This document shows positions 1 through 8,669 of a stretch of 25,775 nucleotides of DNA, in pieces. Numbering within the stretch: position 1 is the first letter of the stretch; every line of letters begins with the position of its first letter. The stretch comes from Dictyocoela muelleri (Eukaryota > Microsporidia), in NCBI GenBank assembly GCA_016256075.1, contig SDVU01000039.1, forward strand, positions 1 to 25,775, given 5' to 3'. A program made the position numbers and the translations under genes. The notes below the pieces were generated by a model. It had not been told where the DNA came from. It ran no database searches and worked only from the letters and a program-made list of their open reading frames with translations.

Positions 1-78
1 AAAAATTAAAAATTAAAAATTAAAAATTAAAAATTAAAAATTAAAAATTAAAAATTAAAAATTAAAAATTAAAAATTT
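1..78. repeat. Heptamer satellite (AAAAATT)n
   Basis: About eleven near-perfect head-to-tail copies of the 7-mer AAAAATT begin at the first base of the window, so the array may continue outside it. A telomere is unlikely because the unit has no G or C. It is read as an AT microsatellite or minisatellite. Confidence 0.9.
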
Positions 79-297
79 AAAAATAATAAAAAAAATATAT
101 AAACCAGAAGACCACCTATGTATTCGATCTTGTCGCATGCTGTGCGCGACAATAATCAATAATATCAATAATTATCAATAATTATCAATAATCGTCAAAA
201 AAATATCCATAATCACAGCAATAATCAATTATCACTAATAATAAATAATATTAATGTCCCAGATAAATTTTGTTGACACTCGCGAGTGTAAAAATTT
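79..297. other. AT-rich spacer with ATCAATAATT decamers
   Basis: No gene is seen. Positions 152-197 hold several imperfect copies of a decamer close to ATCAATAATT. Positions 276-289 are a perfect 14-bp palindrome, ACACTCGCGAGTGT, unusually GC-rich for this window and lying just outside transposon A. A weaker hairpin (TTGTCGC / GCGACAA) lies near 129-151. Confidence 0.6.
290..297. repeat. Target-site duplication of transposon A, left copy
   Basis: AAAAATTT at 290-297 is repeated exactly at 2540-2547, immediately outside the inverted ends of transposon A. Eight base pairs is the usual duplication length for Merlin/ISXO2-type elements. Confidence 0.8.
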
Positions 298-309
298 GGT
301 ACTAGTACC

Positions 310-950
310 AGAATACGGATAATTTTTTAATGATAATTTACTTAATAAAGTAGTCTTTAAATTATATAAACATTTGTATAATATTATTACAATTGTTCAT
401 CAATATTTTTTAGTATGACTGATTTATAAAAATAAATATAGGTTCTTCCTGTCCTTAGAGACCCACTCACAAAAAAAATATTAAAAAATACCGAATATGG
501 CCATAACAAAGGATAATAAAAATTTTGTTATAATATATTATATACATAATACAACAATCAGTTTTTTTTTCCTAATCATGTTTCCAATTTAGTAAAAAGT
601 GGTCGAAGACCACTTTTTACTAAATTGGGAAACAGATGATTAGGAAAAAAAACTGATTGTTGTATTATGTATATAATATATTATAACAGAATTTTTATTA
701 TCCTTTGTTATGGCCATATTCGGTATTTTTTAATATTTTTTTTGTATGCGGGTCTCTAAGGACAGGAAGAACTTAAATATACTTAAAAGAATCTACAGAG
801 ATATTTTTTTGAGTATATTTATTTTTATTAATAAATTATACTAAAAAATATTGATGAACAGTTATTATAATATTATACAAATGTTTATATAATTTAAAGA
901 CTGCTTTATTGTGTAAATTATTATTAAAAAATTAGTCGTATTCTTCTAAA
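310..950. repeat. Left hairpin palindrome of transposon A, split by a MITE
   Basis: The arms at about 310-440 and 782-948 are inverted copies of each other. Shared blocks include AAAGACTACTTTATTAAGTAAA-type and AACATTTGTATAATATTATAA-type sequence. They are also inverted and direct copies of the palindrome at 2233-2528. The 441-773 MITE plus its 8-bp duplication separates the two arms. Confidence 0.85.
441..773. mobile_element. Palindromic MITE nested in the hairpin of transposon A
   Basis: A 333-bp near-perfect palindrome centred near 606 (GTGGTCGAAGACCAC). Its ends are GGTTCTTCCTG and, read inward from the right, AGTTCTTCCTG. The flanks are exact 8-bp duplications, TAAATATA at 433-440 and 774-781. 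It codes for nothing. The 8-bp duplication and GGTTCT end match the ISXO2-like elements nearby (B begins GGTTCTAC), so mobilisation by such a transposase is inferred. The arms remain very similar, which suggests a fairly recent insertion or continuing arm correction. Confidence 0.9.
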
Positions 951-964
951 TTTTGTAAAAATAT

Positions 965-1240
965 GGCACTCTATATTTAACGGGGGCACACGGAAGTCTA
1001 CACTCAGAGGAGCTCATGAAAAACCGATTTCATATTTGAGTTTCCCATGATGAGATGGTACTGATGTGTTATTTAAAATATATTATGAGCTTATTTATTC
1101 TGGATTATGTATAAGCCCATAATATATTTTAAATAACACATCAGTACCATCTCATCATGGGAATTTCAAATATGAAATCGGTTTTTCATGAGCTTCTCGG
1201 AGTGTATACTGCCGTGTGCCCCCGTTAAATATAGAGTGCC
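965..1240. mobile_element. Palindromic MITE (GGCACTC ends)
   Basis: A 276-bp fold-back element with arms of about 130 bp and a short loop near 1094-1110. The ends are GGCACTCTATATTTAACGGG and its inverted copy at 1221-1240. The flanks AAAAATAT (957-964) and AAAATAAT (1241-1248) agree at six of eight positions and may be a worn 8-bp duplication. It has no coding capacity. It lies between the left hairpin and the transposase gene of transposon A, so it is probably a later insertion. Confidence 0.85.
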
Positions 1241-1276
1241 AAAATAATTATTTATTTTTAAATATAATAACCCCTC

Positions 1277-2144
1277 ATGTCTAGAATAAAAAATATAAAT
1301 TTAATAAGTTTAGTTGATTTCGAATCATACTTACGCACAGGTGTTGTTTGCAAACGATTGTTATATAGGATAGAGTTTTTTCATTGCATTAAAAAGATGT
1401 TAAATTGTCGAAGGCTTGTAGCTATGTCTTCTTGTGTTATAAAAGAGCACGTTTTCTGCAATAAACCCTGCAATACAAAATTATTTAGGTCATCAACGGT
1501 TCTATACAATAGTAAATTATCTAATAGGACTTTTTATTATTTTTGCACAGTTATTATCATGATAACTGTGCAATAAAAACATTGTTAACACTTATCGACA
1601 GTGACAGAAAAACTATATTCGCATTTAAGAAAAATATTGAGAATATTATTTGCAGGAAATACGATAAAAAGCAAAAATGTTGGGTGGCGAGGGTCAAATA
1701 TTAGAAATGGATGTAAAATTGATAGCTAAATGGAAGTATAATAAAGGTCGAAAAATTGGTCAGGTTTGAGTGTTTGGTATAGTTGAAAGAGAACGGGTCG
1801 GTGTCATCTAGAAGTTATAAAAGATAAGACAAAAGGAAGTATTGAAAAAATAATATAAAAAATATGCTGATTATTCTACAGTTATAATTACAGATGAACA
1901 TAAAAGCTATTCGGGTTTAAGATCAATTAGATTCCAACACTATAAAATTAAAAACAAGTAAAACTTTGTTGACCCAAAAGATAAAAATATACACACGCAA
2001 ACTATCGAGTCATTATGGAATATTATTAAAAAGAAAAAGCGCTTGGAATATGGTATAGCTTGGAATAAAATAAATACATACTGCAAAGTATTCTCAAATT
2101 TTAGGGAGAAAAATATTTCTTTTGAAGAGTTTAAAAAAATGTAA
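1277..2144 (+). pseudogene. ISXO2-like transposase A, broken
   Basis: A relic of an IS1595/ISXO2-like DDE transposase, which cuts and pastes its own transposon in the nucleus. An open stretch at 1277-1576 carries a cysteine-rich N-terminal part (GVVCKR, then FCNKPC), as expected for the zinc ribbon of this family. The catalytic core follows at about 1680-2144. It shows a GG-plus-acid start (GGEGQILEMDVK), a KYNKGR block, VFGIVERER, IITDEHKSYSGL with the second Asp, and HTQTIESLWNIIKKKK with the catalytic Glu. At least four in-frame stops and at least one frameshift interrupt it, and the DES motif after the first Asp is altered. Some 290 codons are represented, close to full family length. It lies centrally in transposon A. 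Confidence 0.9.
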
Positions 2145-2232
2145 GATCATAAAAAATCATTTTTAAGGAATTCTACGAAAATGTAAAATTATTAATATTT
2201 TCGTCAAAATGCGCATTTTGCTTATATTTTTA

Positions 2233-2528
2233 ATACACGGCTAATTTTTTAATATTAATTTACTTAATAAAGTAGTCTTTTAATTATATAAACATTTGTA
2301 TAATATTATAATAACTGTTCATCGATATTTTTTAGTATAACTTATTAATAAAAATATATATACTTTAAAAAATTCCCAAGAGGGGAATTATTTAAAGTAT
2401 ATATATTTTTATTAATAAGTTATACTGAAAAATATTGATGAACATTTATTATAATATTATACAAATGTTTATATAATTTAAAGACTACTTTATTAAGTAA
2501 ATTATTATAAAAAAATTAGCCGTATTTG
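2233..2528. repeat. Right hairpin palindrome of transposon A
   Basis: An uninterrupted fold-back of about 295 bp, centred near 2381 (TTCCCAAGAGGGGAA). Its arms match the left hairpin of the same transposon, including the ACTTAATAAAGTAGTCTTT and ATATAAACATTTGTATAAT blocks. It shows what the left hairpin looked like before the 441-773 insertion. Confidence 0.9.
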
Positions 2529-2547
2529 GTACTAATACCAAAAATTT

Positions 2548-3091
2548 GCTATGAAGATAGATTATGCGTAGGTCGCTACAATAAATGATCGGGTTCACAT
2601 TAAGCAGTCCTGTTTTAAACTATAAAGTAATTTTACAGAATTACATGAAACATAAATTATTACTTTGTCTGAAATCGAGATAATAAGAGATTTATCATGG
2701 TATAGGGAAATCTTCGCATGCATTTTAGTAACATAAGTATTAAAAAGAAATTATAAAAGGCTAGGAATCTTGGTTTTGCTTTGTCATTAATAAAACTAAA
2801 AAGCGTATATTGCTATACTTATAGTTGGTTAGAGCGCCTTATAAACGCATCGTTTTGTCAAAATGTCGAGGGTATGGGGTAAGATACACTCATTGGGTTT
2901 GGGCTAAAGATTTTCATATTGTAATATATACAATAAAAATCAATATTATCAACTTTAAGTCTTACTTTCGTAAAAAAAAAACTAAACTGTATTCTTATTG
3001 GAATAAATTCAGTTTTACTTTATGTCTAGATAGATATGTGTTTAAACTCCTATGCATATAGAATTAAAGTATTTGATTCAAAAATCTAGCT
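2548..3091. other. AT-rich spacer without a recognised gene
   Basis: The sequence between transposons A and B. The only structured item seen is a tRNA-like stretch at 2812-2885. A 78-codon ORF that begins in it (2825-3061) matches nothing I recognise and is probably chance. Confidence 0.5.
2812..2885 (+). other. tRNA-like relic
   Basis: AGTTGGTTAGAGCG at about 2822-2835 matches an eukaryotic tRNA D-arm/A-box. AAATGTCGAGGGTATGGGG, starting about 40 bases on, resembles the variable and T-arm region (B-box), although the TTCGA core is damaged. The spacing fits a tRNA, but the acceptor and D stems do not pair well. It could be a decayed tRNA gene or the head of a SINE. It is not the same head as the SINE-like repeats at 10748 and 24318. 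Confidence 0.3.
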
Positions 3092-3099
3092 GAGGTCAC

Positions 3100-3273
3100 G
3101 GTTCTACAACATTTTGTGCCAGTCAGAAGAATTGAGGTGGGGTAATGGAACTTTATTGAAAGAAGCATTAAATCATAAGATAAACAAATCCGGGAACTTA
3201 TTTTTCAAACGATTCTCAAGCTTCTTTCAATAAAGTTTCATTACCTCTCCACAATTCTTTTGAGTAGCACAAA
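3100..3273. repeat. Left hairpin palindrome of transposon B
   Basis: Arms at 3113-3166 and 3220-3273 are inverted copies (AGAATTGAGGTGGGGTAATG and complement, CTTTATTGAAAGAAGC and complement) around a ~50-bp loop. The same sequence recurs in transposon B's right end from 4303, so both ends of the transposon carry related hairpins. Confidence 0.85.
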
Positions 3274-3296
3274 TCGGGTCGAACGGTCATCGCTTA
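3268..3296. repeat. Inner inverted repeat of transposon B, left
   Basis: GCACAAATCGGGTCGAACGG and the following TCATCGCTTA are inverted at 4279-4309. The pair frames the transposase gene and may be the inner boundary of the composite ends. Confidence 0.8.
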
Positions 3297-3404
3297 GAAA
3301 AAAAAAATTAAAAAAACTAATAAAAATATAAAGAAAAGGTAAAGAATTAAGAATAATTAAGTATAATCTCTAAGAAATTTGAAAGTTATAAGTATTTATA
3401 ATTT

Positions 3405-4170
3405 CTAAAAAAACATAAAAACATATAAAGGATCAGGCAATCTTTTCAAACTTATGCCATAGCTATAGTGTAAAATTGTTTATTATGCATCCATAAATTC
3501 TCGATCTTTTGCAAATCTGACGTGTTTCTGGATATACAAAGTTGTATTTATGACAAGAACCATCTCTGAATTTATTTAGAATTGCATTGTATGCTGGTTA
3601 TCGGTCTGATATAACATATGACTTATCATTTTCGAGATAATTTTGGTAAAAACGTAGATTTTTTTCTGTTCTTTACCTGTTCAACAATACAGTATCTAGT
3701 TTCATTTTCAATGGTGCAAAATATCCATGTAGCGATACACGGGTCACTATATCTATATTTTTTTTCTTGCCCAGACAGTGCATAAAATATAACTTCATTC
3801 AAAGTTCCACCTAATTTTCTATTATTACATTTCACAAAGCCTGATATTTTGACTCTAAAGAGCGAAATCAACTTTATATACACGTTTTCTCCTATGCCAG
3901 TATTCTCCTTAACATAGATCGCAATAAAATTATTTTTATTAAAAAAATAAAAGGCAAATTTTAGAAATACAAATGGGGATATTTTAGATGATGCAAGAGA
4001 ACAATTTGATAGAATATTAACCTATTTTTTACATCTGCAACATCTCCAGAAGTATCCTAGAGAATACCTTTTCTATGATATCATAGACATTTTTATTTTG
4101 CATAGCGGGCATGATTTCGTATTTGGAATAGCTCCTAACACCTTAAAAAGCTTGATTATGTTTTCGTTAT
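3405..4170 (-). pseudogene. ISXO2-like transposase B, nearly complete but broken
   Basis: On the minus strand, reading down from about 4170, the frame gives a zinc-ribbon region with CPLCKIKM and WRCCRCKK. It then reads through RKLGGTLNEV, a basic KKYRY block, ATWIFCTIENETRYC (the family's W-V-F-G-x-x-E-R region), SYVISDR.PAYN with the second Asp, and HKYNFVYPETR. In shifted frames come IENLWMHNK (Glu region) and YGISLKRLPDPLY. The first catalytic Asp appears lost (NEVIFYALS where relatives have VEIDES). I count about three stops and at least three frameshifts. This is the longest continuous ISXO2-like reading frame here and belongs to the same subgroup as relic C (shared YGISL..LPD). Confidence 0.87.
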
Positions 4171-4278
4171 TATATATATATATATAATTTGTGATCCTTG
4201 GCTCTATTTATTCTCTTCAACACGGGGGTTTATTTAATTTTTTATATTATTATTATTTTTTTTATAATTTAATTTTCA

Positions 4279-4309
4279 TTAAGCGATGACCGTGCGACCC
4301 GGTTTGTGC
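4279..4309. repeat. Inner inverted repeat of transposon B, right
   Basis: TAAGCGATGACCGTGCGACC and the following CGGTTTGTGCC are the inverted partner of 3268-3296, on the other side of the transposase gene. Confidence 0.8.
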
Positions 4310-5205
4310 CACTCAAAAGAATTGAGGTGGGGTATTGAAAGTATATTGAAAGAACCATAAAATCTTCTTATAAATAAGGTCCCCGGATTTGTTCCTCATA
4401 TACTTATAATTACGGAAATCAGAAAAATGCCGGGGAATTTTTTTATATTAAATCTTAAAATACATAGCGTTTCTATTATTAAAATTATAAAATCGAAAAA
4501 CTAATAAAAAAAACTACAGTCTATTCTATTTCGGATTTATAGGCTTTTCAATAAATGCTCGTGTTATTTTTTCAGTTTGAAATTATGCATTTTTCTAAAA
4601 AAATGTCCTAAAATTCTAAATAAATATAAAATATAAATTTGTAAAATGTTCAATTTGATAATTCTTTATTTATTAAAATAAAAATTTCATAAATATTATT
4701 TTAATAATCAAAATTATTTTAATAAGTAAAAATTATAAATTTATTTTAATAAATAGAAATTTAATTATATTTTTACAAATTTATATTTTATATATATGAA
4801 AAAATCTAGGCATTTATATAAATAAACTTCAGATTTAAATACGAAGAAATTTTTTGTAGTATTTTTTAGATTTACGGGTTTTATTATAATTTTTTTTTGA
4901 TCTATATTTTAATAATAGTTACAATATGTATTTTAAAATTTAATTAAAAAAATTCCCCGGCATTTTCCCGGATATTTCGCCAGAATAGCAATTCGGAAAA
5001 TGCGGCCGACATTTATCCGGACTATTTATAATTACTACTATATTTGGTCTTTTTTTCTACGCAAAAAAGACCAAATATAGTAGTTATTATAAGTAAATGA
5101 AAAACAAATACGTGAATTTCTTTATCATAAGATTTCGAGGTTCTTTCTATATACTTTAAATACCTCTTTTCGATTTTTTTAAGTGCCACATACCGTTGTA
5201 GAACC
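4303..5205. repeat. Right hairpin palindrome of transposon B, split by insertion
   Basis: The arms at about 4303-4413 and 5036-5199 are inverted partners (TATATTGAAAGAACC type against GGTTCTTTCTATATA). The hairpin centre lies near 5055 (TATTTGGTCTTTTTTTCTAC then AAAAAAGACCAAATA). A palindromic element at 4414-5025 has inserted near the centre, leaving a 10-bp duplication. A 63-codon ORF on the minus strand here only reflects the hairpin. Confidence 0.8.
4414..5025. mobile_element. Palindromic fold-back element (CCGGGGAA type)
   Basis: About 610 bp of degenerate palindrome. AAAATGCCGGGGAATTTTTT near 4427 is inverted at about 4949-4968, and similarity continues inward (TCTATTATTAAAATTATA type and AATATAAAATATAAATTTG type blocks). 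It is flanked by TTATAATTAC at 4404-4413 and 5026-5035, a 10-bp exact repeat. A 9-10-bp duplication with very long inverted repeats is typical of Mutator-like fold-back elements, so that superfamily is suggested but unproved. The right end carries about 50 extra bases with no match on the left, so the left end may be truncated. Confidence 0.7.
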
Positions 5206-5213
5206 GACGTCAC

Positions 5214-5857
5214 TTATTAATAAATGAATAGGGAAAGACACAAGCAATCAATAACTATATTTTTAGTTGTATATAAAGTTTTCAAGTGTCTATAACTTTT
5301 TAATTCTCGTTCTAAACATAAATTTAGCAGAAAGAATTGATATTAGACTAGTGCATTTACAAATATCAGAAAAGGGCGACAGATTATCCTGAATATACAT
5401 GTTCAGATGTATCCTGCACTGTCATTATAACAAAAATCGCCTATATAGATGGGCTTGATATAAACTCTATATTAACGATATCCGGAAAACAAAGAAGAAA
5501 AGATCTTAATGATTCGGTAGACTACAACTCTCTGATAGGCAGTTATAAATGTTGTCGTGTGGATATATAAAATATATGTTATACACTAATTTAAATTTTT
5601 ATTAACATACAATTTAAACACGTTTCATAAATAATTTTCAATCAGGTATTAGAGATGTTATCAACTTCGCATTGACTTGTTAGACTAATTTTTTGACATA
5701 TTACTCTTCATAAGTATTTTAATATTATTCGATAATTGAAGATCATAATCATTCATTGGTACACAGTTCTTATTTTTGAACCATCTATTACTATCTATAA
5801 CCTCTGAATATCAAACTCGTGTGTAAGAACCAATAAATTTAATATGAAATTATCTAA
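5214..5857. other. Spacer with one unexplained short open frame
   Basis: No element boundary or known gene is recognised. An open stretch without ATG lies at about 5350-5568 on the plus strand (about 70 codons, ending TAA). It has a balanced composition unlike the surrounding A/T-driven frames, with Cys, Asp, Ser and Gly spread through it and a pattern TVIITKIAYIDGLDINSIL. I do not recognise the family. It could be a fragment of a host or element gene, or chance. Confidence 0.3.
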
Positions 5858-6110
5858 TGTTGTGCAAAATAATGACCCTCGCAAAATAATGACTCTAATA
5901 AATTTAATTTTAAAAAAAAAACAATTTTTGATAATTAAAATTTAAAAAAAAGCCTCATGAAAAATAATGAAGCCTTTGAATATTTATAAAAAAATAAATT
6001 TTTTTAATGAATTTTATTTATAAAATCCAAAAATTCTGAATGTAAAATAATGACACCTCATTAAATAATAATAATAATAAACTATTTTTAAATAAAATAA
6101 ATTAAATATA
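5858..6110. repeat. Left terminal inverted repeat of rve element 1
   Basis: It pairs with 8670-8933. Four copies of a motif close to CAAAATAATGAC start near 5863, 5880, 5958 and 6043, mirrored by four in the right repeat. It also contains AGCCTCAT, shared with the ends of rve element 2. Confidence 0.82.
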
Positions 6111-6712
6111 TTGATCATATTAAATTAAATTTTCAATTTTAAAATAAATATTAGAAATATACGATTTAATTTTCCGGTTTAGTAATTTTCATCTAAAATT
6201 AATTTAATTTACATTCTATTCTTATAATTAAAAGAAATGAATCTATTAATAAAATAGAATATTAAAAAAACTTATTTTTTTTTATTGCTCATTTTTTCCA
6301 AGATTTTACAAAACGTCTTTTTTGAAATAATAATATAATAATTGACTATATCACGGATTTTGAGGTTTTTTCTTGAATTTTGATAACTTAATATTGAGAA
6401 GAAAAATATAAAGAATCTAAGATGTGATTTCTTCTAACACGATTTATATTATATGGACGAGCAAGCAAAATAATATACCCGTCATTTATATTTCAATATT
6501 GACCAATTTTATACTCTATCTTATATGTATATTCATATTTATATATACGTGTTAGGATATTTTCAATACTATTACCTTGATTGTAAACATTTTATGAAAT
6601 TTTATAAGGTCGAATCCTTTGAAAAATACAAAGGTTTTGCCTTCTGAGGCTGTATTTTTTGTATTATTTATAATTAATACGATATTTTCGATATTTTTTT
6701 TGTCAAGTCTAT

Positions 6713-7776
6713 GGTCTGAGACCGGGGTGATCGCTTTTGTAAATGAGTACTCTTAAAAAGCAGTTCTTTATAAAAATTTTATTTTTTGGTAAAAAGAATG
6801 TAATAATTTATATAAAAGCTTCTTGTAAACACTTAGATGAATGATCTCTTAGATTTATCCTTCTCAGATGTACTCCTCAACATAATGTATTATGACAAAA
6901 CCTGGTATTCCTTTTCTGTTTCTAATGTTAGCTTTAAAAAAAGTCCATTTACACTCGATGAGATTTGTGTGATGTCCTTACTTGTTTGTAAATCCTTCTT
7001 GATGATTACAATTATATGAGTGCTCTCTATTTCCGCCACTGCATATAGATAAGAAAGATGTCTTTATGCTTTATTAACTGATCTATAAAAAATATTTTTT
7101 CGAAAAAGGCCAAGAAAAGTTTCCTTTTTCGGTTAAGAAGAATTTCTAGGACCTATTTTTTGGTATTTTCTTCATTTGTCCCGCTTATATAAGTTCAAAC
7201 TTTATGTCGTCATGAATTTCTGAAGGTGACTTAATAAGATTTCTTTTTACGATGACACTTTCATCAACCTATATTGGAGGGTTTTAACCAATTTTATCTT
7301 GCTAGCTGCATTATCATTCGTCAAATTAATTAAGATTTTCCGTTTGATATTTTTGATAGTAGAAAGAGAAACTGGTGTGTTCTTATTTAGATTATATTCA
7401 ATATTTTCTTCTAACGTATTATATATTATGAATAGGTATTCAAAAAAGGTTTATTTAAAATTGTCTATTTAAAGCCCTTCAATTAATGGCTTGCTTTTTT
7501 ACAAGAAAAGTTAGAACATATAGCTCTATGTCAAATAGAATAAAAGAGATCATGTTTAATATACATATCGATGAACATATAGACAAATTCATATGTTCAT
7601 CAAGTATCCAAGGGAATTTAAAAAAACCTATTGTTGTTTTATTTGTGAGGAAAATTAGCAATCTTGTATTTTTTCGTTCGTTTTGAAAATTCATTTTAGG
7701 GGTTATGAAATTTACAGTTTAGGGTCTGAGACCGGGAATGAAACGTAAAAAAGGCGGCCACCTCCGGTCTAGAACC
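6713..7776 (-). mobile_element. ISXO2-like element F inserted in rve element 1
   Basis: A ~1.06-kb DNA transposon whose ends are inverted: GGTCTGAGACCGGGGTGATC at 6713 and GGTTCTAGACCGGAGGTGGC read inward from 7776. A transposase relic lies between on the minus strand. Integrase sequence of rve element 1 is seen on both sides, so F is the younger insertion. Eight-base flanks at these ends do not match, so the duplication is worn or a boundary is off by a few bases. A direct near-copy of the left end (GGTCTGAGACCGGG) lies at 7723. Confidence 0.72.
6790..7694 (-). pseudogene. ISXO2-like transposase F, broken
   Basis: Read on the minus strand. The N-terminal part (7479-7694, 71 open codons) has spaced cysteines (LSICSSICIL) where the zinc ribbon is expected. 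The middle gives NTPVSLSTIKNIKRKI and a weak core. The best match to the family is GHHTNLIECKWTFFKANIRN near 6890-6960, followed by a tail with VEEYI. This is the G-x-H-T-N-x-I-E-x-x-W-x-x-x-K signature with the catalytic Glu. Several stops and frame changes occur in the middle, and the first two catalytic Asp residues were not located with confidence. It is more diverged than relics A to C. The 66-codon plus-strand frame at 7486-7686 is its antisense shadow. Confidence 0.72.
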
Positions 7777-7779
7777 AGA

Positions 7780-8560
7780 ACCCTTTTTGTCTTATTAAAC
7801 TTCTCATATGACATAACTTTTTTAATATTTCTTTTAATGTTCTATTAAAGCGTTCAATCTGGCCTCGGCTTTTAAGATGATAAGGCATACCACGTACTGT
7901 GTTATTAAAATTTTTTCTAATAACGAATTTACTATCGAATTTACAAACACTGTTCCGTTTTCATTGGAAATATAGACCATGGGCCTTCGTTTAGATTGTT
8001 TTAACAATATATCCGTAAATTTTGCCGCAATTTTGCTTTTTGATATGTACACCGGGAAAAAATTATGCAAACGAATCGATTAAAGATAAAAAAATACATA
8101 TATATATATATATATATCTTAGTTTTTCACTATGAATCTTCATGTCAATAGTATATATAAACAATCTTCACGAGGTAAATTTGGAATTATTGGTGTAATA
8201 CGTGTATTATGAACTAGTTGTCATTCAGACAATTCTCACAATTTTTTTCTAATTCAACCACGTCGATATAATTTATTCCTATGAGTGTGCTTTTAATCTG
8301 CTAAATGTTGTTATATACCGACATGATCTTCTTCTTGATATTTTTTTATAATTTCATTTTTCTTATTTGTTTTGAAATAACAAGTGAAAATTTTTTCAAC
8401 ATCTCTTTCTTTAAAATACAAAATTCTGTTCTTCACTGTAAACATTAGAAAATTTTTGCCCTAATTCATCTGCCTGCTTATCTAAAATGTTTCTGGAAGT
8501 ATTTTGGTTGTCAAATATATAATCATTTCGTTTTTTTGACGGTTTTTAATCTTGCGATTT
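7780..8560 (-). pseudogene. Retroviral-type integrase (rve), element 1, broken
   Basis: A minus-strand fossil of an integrase with an H2C2-like zinc-binding region (8200-8420), then the rve core. Core signatures are LSLIDSFA near the first catalytic Asp, ENGTVFVNSIVNSLLEK near the second (canonical D-N-G-T-E-F), and an R-x-N-A-L-I-E-H stretch matching the Q-G-Q-I-E-R-F-N-R-T-L-K helix of relatives. Further integrase-like sequence (NNTKNTASEGKTFVFFKGFD) lies on the far side of element F at about 6600-6700. The same gene family is found in rve element 2. No capsid, envelope, polymerase or protease gene is seen beside it. Broken in several places. Confidence 0.78.
8096..8117. repeat. (TA)n microsatellite
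   Basis: About ten TA dinucleotides inside the integrase region of rve element 1. Shorter runs lie at about 4172-4187 and 24298-24317. Confidence 0.9.
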
Positions 8561-8669
8561 TAGGAATGATTGGCTTTTTTTTAAAAATTATAATATATTT
8601 TTTTTTAAATAAACATATAAAATAACATTAAACATCTCAATTAGAATAATTAAAAAATTAAATTATTTT

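Larger units (their letters stand above)
298..2539 (+). mobile_element. ISXO2-like (Merlin) DNA transposon A with hairpin termini
   Basis: A 2.24-kb DNA transposon. The outer ends are inverted: GGTACTAGTACC at 298-309 against GGTATTAGTACC read inward from 2539, then a shared AATACGG and a shared TAATTTTTT. The flanks are perfect 8-bp duplications (AAAAATTT). Each end is a long palindrome of the same family, at about 298-950 on the left and 2233-2539 on the right. Between them lies a broken ISXO2-like transposase on the plus strand. Two further palindromic elements sit inside the left part (441-773 and 965-1240). The transposase is inactive, but both ends and the duplication are preserved, so the boundaries are secure. 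Confidence 0.88.
3100..5205 (-). mobile_element. ISXO2-like (Merlin) DNA transposon B with hairpin termini
   Basis: The outer inverted ends are GGTTCTACAAC at 3100-3110 and its complement at 5195-5205, continued by T(A)TGTGCC/TGTGGCAC. Flanks GAGGTCAC (3092-3099) and GACGTCAC (5206-5213) agree at seven of eight positions and are read as an 8-bp target duplication. The transposase relic runs leftward at 3405-4170. On each side is a fold-back palindrome of the same family (3100-3273 and 4303-5205), and the right one is split by a 0.6-kb palindromic insertion. A second inverted pair, at 3268-3296 and 4279-4309 (GGGTCGAACGGTCATCGCTTA type), closely frames the gene. Confidence 0.82.

Noticed and set aside
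1-78. Telomeric repeat
   Set aside because: AAAAATT lacks the G-rich strand of known telomere repeats and looks like an AT microsatellite.
1543-1573. Small hairpin TTGCACAGTTAT/ATAACTGTGCAA as a terminator
   Set aside because: It lies inside the transposase A reading region, and intrinsic terminators are not expected in a eukaryotic nuclear genome. It is probably a chance or slippage product.
2825-3061. 78-codon ORF as a gene
   Set aside because: It starts inside a tRNA-like sequence, matches nothing, and has the composition expected by chance.
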